DNA of 6,022 bases. It comes from an uncultured Collinsella sp. GTDB lineage: Bacteria > Actinomycetota > Coriobacteriia > Coriobacteriales > Coriobacteriaceae. The stretch's first letter is position 1. Each line of letters starts with the position of its first letter. A program made the translations under genes and the position numbers. Shown one piece after another: positions 1 to 4,680 of this stretch. The stretch lies in NCBI GenBank assembly GCA_937981515.1, contig CALJNY010000241.1, forward strand, positions 1 to 6,022, in the 5' to 3' direction. The notes under the pieces were generated by a model that had not been told where the DNA came from, searched no databases, and saw only the letters and a program-made list of their open reading frames with translations.

Positions 1-278
1 AGGACGGCCACGCTTCCGCCATGTGAAATGGAAATAGAGGGGGCCTCCCCATCCGCAAGCTCGATCTTGCCGAAAGCAGAACACGCAAGCTGGGTGTCGT
101 CGAAGACACCCAGGGCGTCGCGAAGAAGCAGACCCACGCCTGCAGCTTCTCTCCGAGACGCAATTGGGAAATCCCCATTGGAGGCACGTAAGGCATAGCG
201 TCCCGCGATTGATGCCATATCAACGGTCTCGCCGGGATCGATCGCTGAAACGTCAACGAGATGCACGGTTATGTTCAA
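1..278 (-). CDS. Probable 4'-phosphopantetheinyl transferase (Sfp-type), N-terminal part only
   Basis: A minus-strand reading frame enters from the left window edge and gives about 92 residues from a TTG at 278. Two patches suggest the Sfp/AcpT 4'-phosphopantetheinyl transferase family, which moves the phosphopantetheine arm of coenzyme A onto carrier proteins. One is an arginine-rich segment followed by a leucine-rich helix (SRREAAGVGLLLRDALG, residues 41-57). The other is FGKIEL...APSISISHGGSVAV (residues 69-92), resembling the family's GKP...FNISHSG region. The Mg-binding motif and C-terminal half lie outside the window, so activity cannot be judged. The TTG start is chosen for a G-rich stretch about nine bases upstream (288-292). 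TTG at 287 is an alternative; the first in-frame ATG is residue 21 and would remove the first strand. No convincing promoter was found in the preceding 110 bases. The family call rests on motif recognition alone. Confidence 0.5.
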   Translation of the reverse strand, partial: MNITVHLVDVSAIDPGETVDMASIAGRYALRASNGDFPIASRREAAGVGLLLRDALGVFDDTQLACSAFGKIELADGEAPSISISHGGSVAV

Positions 279-389
279 AATGGTCAACCCCCACTCGATT
301 GAGATGACAAGGCTAAACAGACGCTCAGAACCACTCTTTCATGAATTGAGATACCTTTTGCCGGCGATTTGGCGACTCATTTGGTGACC

Positions 390-426
390 AAAACAAAAAC
401 AGCTCAGAGACTAAGCCTCTGAGCTG
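390..426 (-). terminator. Intrinsic terminator after tRNA-Val
   Basis: A perfect 10-bp stem (400-409 with 417-426, CAGCTCAGAG arms) with a 7-nt loop is followed on the minus strand by TTTTTGTTTT (399-390). It begins nine bases past the tRNA-Val CCA end and is the strongest terminator in the window, closing the tRNA cluster. Confidence 0.9.
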
Positions 427-434
427 CGAACATT

Positions 435-509
435 TGGTGGGCGTTAGAAGATTTGAACTTCTGACCTCTTCCGTGTCAGGGAAGCGCTCTCCCCCTGAGC
501 TAAACGCCC
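435..509 (-). tRNA. tRNA-Val(GAC)
   Basis: The 75-nt minus-strand sequence folds as a cloverleaf with a GGGCGTT/AACGCCC acceptor stem, discriminator A and encoded CCA (437-435). The anticodon stem is CTTCC/GGAAG around the loop CTGACAC, giving anticodon GAC for valine. The T-arm contains GTTCAAATC. Only three bases separate it from the upstream tRNA-Gly, so the two are almost certainly cut from one transcript. Confidence 0.96.
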
Positions 510-512
510 AAA

Positions 513-588
513 TGGAGCGGACAACGGGGCTCGAACCCGCGACCCCAACCTTGGCAAGGTTGTGCTCTACCAACTGAGCCATGTCCGC
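513..588 (-). tRNA. tRNA-Gly(GCC), copy 1
   Basis: A 76-nt cloverleaf with acceptor GCGGACA/TGTCCGC, discriminator T and encoded CCA. The anticodon stem CAACC/GGTTG surrounds the loop TTGCCAA, giving GCC for glycine. It is identical over its whole length to the second copy at 740-815. It lies between the hairpin at 595-621 and tRNA-Val. Confidence 0.96.
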
Positions 589-594
589 ATATGT

Positions 595-621
595 AAAACA
601 AAACGGGCGCCGGAGCGCCCG
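595..621 (-). terminator. Terminator-like hairpin between tRNA-Cys and tRNA-Gly copy 1
   Basis: The 7-bp GC stem CGGGCGC/GCGCCCG (604-610 with 615-621) has a 4-nt loop and is followed on the minus strand by TTTTGTTTT. It has the form of an intrinsic terminator, but the next tRNA starts only six bases after the T-run, leaving no space for a new promoter. It may be a partial terminator or a processing structure. Confidence 0.7.
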
Positions 622-630
622 GATGTTGCC

Positions 631-704
631 TGGAGGCGAAGCCCGGATTCGAACCGGGGGTAAAGGCTTTGCAGGCCTCTGCCTTACCACTTGGCCACTT
701 CGCC
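631..704 (-). tRNA. tRNA-Cys(GCA)
   Basis: A 74-nt cloverleaf with acceptor GGCGAAG/CTTCGCC, discriminator T and encoded CCA (633-631). The anticodon stem GAGGC/GCCTT (one G-T pair) encloses the loop CTGCAAA, giving GCA for cysteine. The T-arm contains GGTTCGAATCC. Terminator-like hairpins lie immediately on both sides. Confidence 0.96.
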
Positions 705-705
705 G

Positions 706-729
706 AAAAAGGACCGCTTGAGACGGTCC
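706..729 (-). terminator. Terminator-like hairpin between tRNA-Gly copy 2 and tRNA-Cys
   Basis: The 6-bp stem GGACCG/CGGTCC (711-716 with 724-729) and 7-nt loop are followed on the minus strand by five T (710-706). A single base then separates the T-run from the first base of tRNA-Cys. It looks like an intrinsic terminator but cannot fully stop transcription if the downstream tRNAs depend on the same promoter. Confidence 0.65.
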
Positions 730-739
730 GGAAATGCAA

Positions 740-815
740 TGGAGCGGACAACGGGGCTCGAACCCGCGACCCCAACCTTGGCAAGGTTGTGCTCTACCAA
801 CTGAGCCATGTCCGC
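740..815 (-). tRNA. tRNA-Gly(GCC), copy 2
   Basis: This is a 76-nt cloverleaf, base-for-base identical to the copy at 513-588, with anticodon GCC and encoded CCA. It is the first gene of the cluster in transcription order, starting about six bases after the predicted transcription start. Confidence 0.96.
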
Positions 816-827
816 TTGCGGGTTATT

Positions 828-876
828 AATTTACGCGAGTTGTCCTAAAGACGCAAGTACTTTTTTCAAAAAAGTT
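828..876 (-). promoter_or_regulatory. Promoter of the tRNA-Gly-Cys-Gly-Val cluster with UP-like element
   Basis: On the minus strand a TTGCGT -35 box (856-851) lies 17 bases from a TAAATT -10 box (833-828), with tRNA-Gly starting at 815. Directly upstream of the -35 box is a 17-bp palindrome, ACTTTTTT-G-AAAAAAGT (874-858). Its T-tract/A-tract make-up resembles an UP element bound by the RNA polymerase alpha subunit. The same arrangement precedes tRNA-Leu. The boxes are modest matches to consensus, and the shared context is the stronger evidence. Confidence 0.7.
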
Positions 877-890
877 GCGCGAAGCAAGTT
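868..890 (-). terminator. Weak possible terminator of the partner-switching operon
   Basis: Thirty bases after the fusion-protein stop codon, the minus strand can pair AACTTGC (890-884) with GCAACTT (878-872), with one mismatch and a 5-nt loop, running into TTTTTT (873-868). The stem is weak and its T-run is the T-tract of the tRNA promoter's palindrome, so the resemblance may be incidental. Confidence 0.25.
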
Positions 891-920
891 CATGCAGGTA
901 AATAATGCCAAGCCAAGACC

Positions 921-1667
921 CTAAGCGCACGATTCCAATGCCGAGCTAAACAACTTCACCATCCGAACGCGCGTGCCGGCGCCATCTGTACGACGGGCAA
1001 CTTCCACATTATCGACGAGCATACGCATAAGCTTGATACCGCGTCCGCGTTCCTCGGATGTTACCGGTTCGCTCGCCCCATCGATAGAATAGCCAGCGCC
1101 CCGATCAAGCACCTCGAGCACAACACGGTCCCCATAGGCCTGAACCGTCAGGATGCAGCCAACACCGCCCGCATGGTCATATGCGTTACCCAATGCCTCC
1201 CCCAACGCCAATGCGACGTCATAGCGCTCATCACGCCTCAGGGGAAGCGATTCGAGGAGCTCGGCCACACGGTGCCGATAATACGGGAGATTCTCGATGC
1301 CTCGCTGCACTTCGACGCTCTTGCTCCATCGCGGCAACTCCCCCACCGGAATGGCGGGAATCGACTCCCGCGCCGGGCCCGCGACATGCAGGATGTCGAC
1401 AAGTCGGGCAATTTCCAAAAAGCGAACGACCCCATCGGAGGCGTTAACGAGCGAAAGCAGTCCCTCATGCCTCATAAGCTCTCTAGCACGTGTAAGCAAA
1501 AACGCCAAACCCGTCGAGTCGATAAAGCCCACGGCCTGGCAATTGATGACAACACGACGCACGCCCCGGTCGATCAAATTATCCAACCGTCGGCGCAGTG
1601 CGGGCACCGAGGCGATGTCGATATCGCCCGGTGGCGTCAAAACCGCTATGTCATTCCACTCATTCAT
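921..1667 (-). CDS. STAS-HATPase fusion: anti-anti-sigma domain joined to RsbW/SpoIIAB-like kinase
   Basis: About 248 residues from the ATG at 1667; a GTG at 1706 would add 13 residues but has no visible ribosome site. Positions here count from that GTG. Residues 19-108 form a STAS domain with the phosphorylation motif DSTGL, whose Ser64 is the expected phosphoacceptor. A linker of about 30 residues follows. Residues 140-253 form a GHKL ATPase of the anti-sigma kinase type, with N-box E170/N174/H178 (ALGEALGNAYDHA), G1 box D201-R-G-A-G205 and G2 box ERGRG (219-223). All key residues are present, so kinase activity is likely. In partner switching the kinase phosphorylates the STAS serine and sequesters a sigma factor, and a PP2C phosphatase reverses this. 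Here antagonist and kinase share one chain, so the reaction may occur in cis. The gene follows its likely phosphatase by 81 bases. The sigma factor or other target is not in this window. Confidence 0.9.
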   Translation of the reverse strand: MNEWNDIAVLTPPGDIDIASVPALRRRLDNLIDRGVRRVVINCQAVGFIDSTGLAFLLTRARELMRHEGLLSLVNASDGVVRFLEIARLVDILHVAGPARESIPAIPVGELPRWSKSVEVQRGIENLPYYRHRVAELLESLPLRRDERYDVALALGEALGNAYDHAGGVGCILTVQAYGDRVVLEVLDRGAGYSIDGASEPVTSEERGRGIKLMRMLVDNVEVARRTDGAGTRVRMVKLFSSALESCA

Positions 1668-1748
1668 ACGACCATGGTTCCCCAAAAGAGCTCGCTCGAT
1701 GCACACGTATCTGCAACCGCGCAGATTTCGCCCGTCAGGCGTCGTGAC

Positions 1749-4094
1749 CTACGATCGACCCCGTAAAAACTCAAGGGAAACCAGCGCGATGTCATCGTTC
1801 AGCGCCGACTCGGTAAAGCGGTCAAGCTCGCCCAAGACCTTGCCGCAGATTCCCGATACGCCATCACCCGAGACAGAGAGCAAAAGGTCACGAAGGCGCT
1901 GCTCGCCAAAAAAAGCACCCGAGCGATCACGTGCTTCGATTGTTCCATCGGTATACATAAATAGCATGTCACCAGGAGCGAACGTAAACACGCCCGTCTC
2001 GTAGACCATGCTCTCAAAGGCACCGATCACGCCCGATTGGCACCCAAGGAGCTCCACTTCTCCGCCTCGGGCTTCACCGCCACCAAGCGGCGTCGACGAC
2101 GGCCTAATGACCATAGTGGGAGGATGTCCCGCCGAGCAATAGGTAGCGCGGCCCGCCTTAAGATCGATCTTGGCGATAAACGCCGTCACAAACGTCTCGA
2201 CCCTCGAAAAGCCCATGAGCATGCTATTGAGCGAGCGTGCCATACGGGCAGGCCCCGCACCCTCCCAGGCATAGGCCGTCAGCGCCGTCTTGACGAGTGC
2301 GGACATGGATGCCGCCTCGATGCCCTTGCCGGACACATCGCCCAGGATCATGACGGCGCAGTCGTCGGGAAGACGGATGAGCGTATAGAAGTCACCGCCG
2401 ACCAACGCAGAATTCGTTGCCGATAGGTATACCGAATCGGTTGCAATGCCCGGAACGTCACCAAGCGAATTTCTCATGCCAATCTGAAGCGTCTGAGCGA
2501 TATGACGCTCTTCGCGCTTTTGAGATTCGCCCTCATAGATCAGCTCAAAGTCATGCGCCAGATGCACCAGGTAGTCGTATTCAAGGTCGTCAATTGGTTC
2601 TTGGCTGCCATCGCGGAGTAGCAAAGCGCGCCTCGTCGGCCCCTTGGCGATATCAGCGGGAACAATCGCATCGTTGCTTCGTTTGCCATCCGCTTCCGAG
2701 TGGTAGCGCCCCGCTTCGATGCCGGAGTCGACATAAAGCCCCTGACACGGTAGGCCGTGGGCCCTCAACCATGAACCCATAGACGTGGATTCGTCCACAC
2801 GTGTAAGGCGCACGTGCTTGAGGTCGTCAGCGCTCGTCCCGCCCAACACCGATGTCTCAAACCCGTCGGGGGCTGCCCCCAGGCGCGCTGCTGGCGCCGT
2901 GACAGAAAAGAAGAGTGACTCCGGATCGTCCGGCAGCGCCACACGACTGCCGCCCTCAAAATCGATGACATAGGTTTCGAGGCCCGCATCATACTCCACG
3001 GGGCAGAAATGACAATTGAGCACCGTGCAGATTTCCGTCGACACCGCTCGCGAGGCGGCAACGGGATCATCGAGATAGGTAAACAGTTCGTCGCGCAGCA
3101 AATTGAGCGAGCGGCCGAGCTCCGCCGTGCGGAGCGAACGTAAGCTCGACGCCATGCCGACCAGCTGAATAGACAGGTAATCGCAGATGACCTCGAGCAC
3201 GTTCACGTCATAGGCAAGTGGCGCCTGGGGGCGTTTCCAGCCAACTTCCAACACGCCAAGGACCTGCGTGCCGTAAAACACGGGAAGACAGATCTCGCTG
3301 CGATACGGGGGCATATCCTGCACGCGCAGCAAGTGCTTGGAACGATTGTCCAAATCCATGAACATACCCGAAGCAACCCGGTCGCCCTCAAGGTCCTGCT
3401 GAATCGACAGGCGACAGGCACGCGACTCGCGAAGCACGTAGGTCGGAATGCCCGCGCCGTACGGCATAAACTCGGGCAGATAGCTATCCTCAAGCTCCCT
3501 AGAAACACCGCGGAGCTTAAAGCCGCCGCTCTCGGAAAAATAGATAGCCGCACCGGAGGCATCGAGCGTTCCAACGAGCTGATTCAAAACGGTATCGAGC
3601 AAGCTGGGGAGCTCATCGGAGCCCACGGTACTCATAATGACCGAAAGGGTACCCGAAAGGCGTTTATTCGCCACCCTAAGCTCCGATAGCGCACGTTTGA
3701 GCTGACGATCGTGGGAATACTGCTCTTCGATGCTGTGAAGCGCCACCAGGACACGCGGTGCACGACGTCCAAAGATACGCGGAGGCGTAACGGAACCCGC
3801 GCGAACCAAGACGGGAATAAAAGATCCGTCGCTCAGCTTGAGCATCAGCTCGCTCTCGGAGCCATCGGTCTCAAACGGCAGACGATGTTCGGTCGCGCGC
3901 TCAAAGGCAGACGAGTACAGAACGTCTTTGACATCACCGCCGATGACGTCAGCGCGTTCCTCGCACATCAGGTCGAGCAAACGATTATTCACATGCAGAA
4001 TGGTTCCGTCGAGCTCACAGATGATGACAGCATCGCTCGTGATCTCGACCAGTTGGGCAACGTCTGCCCACTCGTTGCGCTCAAGCGTTTCCAT
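1749..4094 (-). CDS. PAS-GAF-PP2C sensor phosphatase (SpoIIE/RsbU/RsbP-like)
   Basis: The ATG at 4094 is preferred over an in-frame GTG at 4106 because a GGTGAGG ribosome site ends six bases upstream; this gives 781 residues. Positions below count from the GTG (785 residues). Residues 12-125 form a PAS domain, 128-155 a probable coiled coil and 162-325 a GAF domain. Residues 330-520 are less clear, possibly a second degenerate GAF, with three close cysteines (C360, C365, C368). Residues 530-782 are a SpoIIE-type PP2C phosphatase with its metal-binding motifs intact: GGDF (D572), DVSGKG (D590), YTDG (D720) and NDD (770-772), plus SAGHPP at 658-663. No signal peptide or membrane segment is visible, so it is probably cytoplasmic. 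Such enzymes dephosphorylate STAS anti-anti-sigma proteins, and the next gene supplies one. Sensor ligands cannot be inferred. The gene starts 27 bases after the tRNA-Leu terminator, with no clear promoter of its own. Confidence 0.92.
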   Translation of the reverse strand: METLERNEWADVAQLVEITSDAVIICELDGTILHVNNRLLDLMCEERADVIGGDVKDVLYSSAFERATEHRLPFETDGSESELMLKLSDGSFIPVLVRAGSVTPPRIFGRRAPRVLVALHSIEEQYSHDRQLKRALSELRVANKRLSGTLSVIMSTVGSDELPSLLDTVLNQLVGTLDASGAAIYFSESGGFKLRGVSRELEDSYLPEFMPYGAGIPTYVLRESRACRLSIQQDLEGDRVASGMFMDLDNRSKHLLRVQDMPPYRSEICLPVFYGTQVLGVLEVGWKRPQAPLAYDVNVLEVICDYLSIQLVGMASSLRSLRTAELGRSLNLLRDELFTYLDDPVAASRAVSTEICTVLNCHFCPVEYDAGLETYVIDFEGGSRVALPDDPESLFFSVTAPAARLGAAPDGFETSVLGGTSADDLKHVRLTRVDESTSMGSWLRAHGLPCQGLYVDSGIEAGRYHSEADGKRSNDAIVPADIAKGPTRRALLLRDGSQEPIDDLEYDYLVHLAHDFELIYEGESQKREERHIAQTLQIGMRNSLGDVPGIATDSVYLSATNSALVGGDFYTLIRLPDDCAVMILGDVSGKGIEAASMSALVKTALTAYAWEGAGPARMARSLNSMLMGFSRVETFVTAFIAKIDLKAGRATYCSAGHPPTMVIRPSSTPLGGGEARGGEVELLGCQSGVIGAFESMVYETGVFTFAPGDMLFMYTDGTIEARDRSGAFFGEQRLRDLLLSVSGDGVSGICGKVLGELDRFTESALNDDIALVSLEFLRGRS

Positions 4095-4100
4095 CGTGGA

Positions 4101-4107
4101 CCTCACC
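4101..4107 (-). promoter_or_regulatory. Ribosome binding site of the phosphatase gene
   Basis: GGTGAGG on the minus strand ends six bases before the ATG at 4094. It overlaps the alternative GTG start at 4106, which has no such site before it, and so decides the start in favour of the ATG. Confidence 0.75.
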
Positions 4108-4120
4108 GTCTATCGGTAAC

Positions 4121-4142
4121 AAAAAAGCCTCCGAAGAGGCTT
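4121..4142 (-). terminator. Intrinsic terminator of tRNA-Leu
   Basis: A 7-bp stem (AAGCCTC at 4125-4131 with GAGGCTT at 4136-4142) closes a TTCG loop on the minus strand, the very stable C(UUCG)G form in RNA. A T-run extends to 4121. It lies 12 bases after the tRNA CCA end. Confidence 0.88.
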
Positions 4143-4153
4143 CTCAAATGCGA

Positions 4154-4243
4154 TGGTGTCGGAGGCGGGACTTGAACCCGCATGACCAAAAAGCGGTCAC
4201 TAGCACCTCAAGCTAGCGCGTCTGCCAATTCCGCCACTCCGAC
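4154..4243 (-). tRNA. tRNA-Leu(GAG)
   Basis: A 90-nt class II tRNA with acceptor GTCGGAG/CTCCGAC, discriminator A and encoded CCA (4156-4154). The anticodon stem CTAGC/GCTAG holds the loop TTGAGGT, giving anticodon GAG. A long variable arm (TGACCGC...GGTCA), as expected for leucine tRNAs, precedes the T-arm with GGGTTCAAGTCCC. It forms a single-gene unit with its own promoter and terminator. Confidence 0.96.
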
Positions 4244-4300
4244 ATGCTATGTTGTTGATTCGCGGTTCGTTTTGTTGGACCCGCGCGTTCAACGAGGAAG

Positions 4301-4350
4301 ATAATAACCTATGATTCGAGAACTGTGCAAGCACTTTTTTGAAAAAAGTT
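4301..4350 (-). promoter_or_regulatory. Promoter of tRNA-Leu with UP-like element
   Basis: A TTGCAC -35 box (4330-4325) and a TATTAT -10 box (4306-4301) are 18 bases apart on the minus strand; TTATTA with 17-base spacing is an alternative. Immediately upstream is ACTTTTTT-C-AAAAAAGT (4348-4332), the same palindrome as at the tRNA-Gly promoter apart from the central base. The predicted leader of about 50 bases contains a weak hairpin (CGCGG at 4261-4265 with CCGCG at 4281-4285). Confidence 0.8.
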
Positions 4351-4382
4351 TACGAATTTGTAAATGCGCAGGTAGATCCGTA

Positions 4383-4524
4383 TGTCCGGGTCGGAATGGG
4401 GGCAACTTCCCAACGCGTCCTCGGGCATGCGGCACATTTTGTTTCGCGCGTCGCGCTTCAAAATGTGCCGCCCCCTGCGGAATGCGTTGGGAAGTTGCCC
4501 CCATTCCGACCCTGCGTTAACGCA
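4383..4524 (+). repeat. Long nested palindrome P1 (125-nt core), copy 1 of a structured repeat family
   Basis: The outer arms at 4388-4416 and 4484-4512 are perfect 29-bp inverted repeats, beginning GGGTCGGAATG and ending CATTCCGACCC. Inside are two 12-nt segments that pair poorly with each other (4417-4428 GTCCTCGGGCAT; 4472-4483 CCCCTGCGGAAT). A perfect 13-bp inner stem (4429-4441 with 4459-4471) carries a 17-nt loop rich in CGCG. The core is 125 nt. A TGTCC lies before it (4383-4387) and a 12-bp palindrome TGCGTTAACGCA after it (4513-4524), both with counterparts at P2. Overlapping short reading frames occur on both strands because the arms mirror each other; I do not regard them as genes. 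It lies upstream of the tRNA-Leu promoter. No target-site duplication is visible. It could be a REP- or MITE-like element, or encode a structured RNA. Confidence 0.85.
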
Positions 4525-4559
4525 CTTCAAGCACAGCTATCAAACATGTTCTGGGACTG

Positions 4560-4591
4560 AAAAAAATTTAGTGGCTCGGCTTTGCCGAGCC
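4560..4591 (-). terminator. Possible terminator of the oppD-oppF transcript
   Basis: The 8-bp stem GGCTCGGC/GCCGAGCC (4573-4580 with 4584-4591) has a 3-nt loop and is followed on the minus strand by ACTAAA and then seven T (4566-4560). The six-base gap before the T-run weakens the call. It is the only hairpin with a T-run between the oppF stop and the tRNA-Leu promoter. Confidence 0.45.
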
Positions 4592-4602
4592 CTTATATAA
4601 GG
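4591..4602. repeat. 12-bp palindrome joining two hairpins
   Basis: CCTTATATAAGG is a perfect palindrome sharing its end bases with the hairpins on either side, so 4573-4627 is an uninterrupted run of three self-complementary blocks. Function unknown. Confidence 0.6.
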
Positions 4603-4627
4603 AGGCCGGAGCTAAAGCTCCGGCCTC
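4602..4627. terminator. Strong GC-rich hairpin without T-run
   Basis: A perfect 11-bp stem GAGGCCGGAGC/GCTCCGGCCTC (4602-4612 with 4617-4627) has a 4-nt loop. No T-run follows on either strand (GCTATCTTT on plus, CTTATATAAG on minus). It may protect a 3' end or assist termination together with the hairpin at 4573-4591. Confidence 0.45.
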
Positions 4628-4680
4628 GCTATCTTTCCCATTAGATTAAGTGAGCGATCAAGGAATCGCGCTCCCCCTGC

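Noticed and set aside
325..784. Minus-strand frames of 121 and 94 residues
   Set aside because: They read through tRNA genes (the peptides contain translated tRNA sequence) and overlap terminators.
1173..2004. Long plus-strand frames of 197 and 235 residues
   Set aside because: They are antisense to the STAS-kinase fusion and the phosphatase, both of which have intact domain motifs; the antisense peptides are low-complexity and unlike any family I know.
4289..4600. Several 69-73-residue reading frames on both strands across palindrome P1
   Set aside because: They read through the mirrored arms, give near-mirrored peptides in several frames, have no recognisable domain and overlap each other and the tRNA-Leu promoter. 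They are by-products of the palindrome and may appear as spurious hypothetical proteins in annotations.
4599..4605. Perfect AAGGAGG ribosome-site-like sequence on the plus strand
   Set aside because: No start codon or open frame follows at suitable distance; it is produced by the junction of a palindrome and a hairpin.
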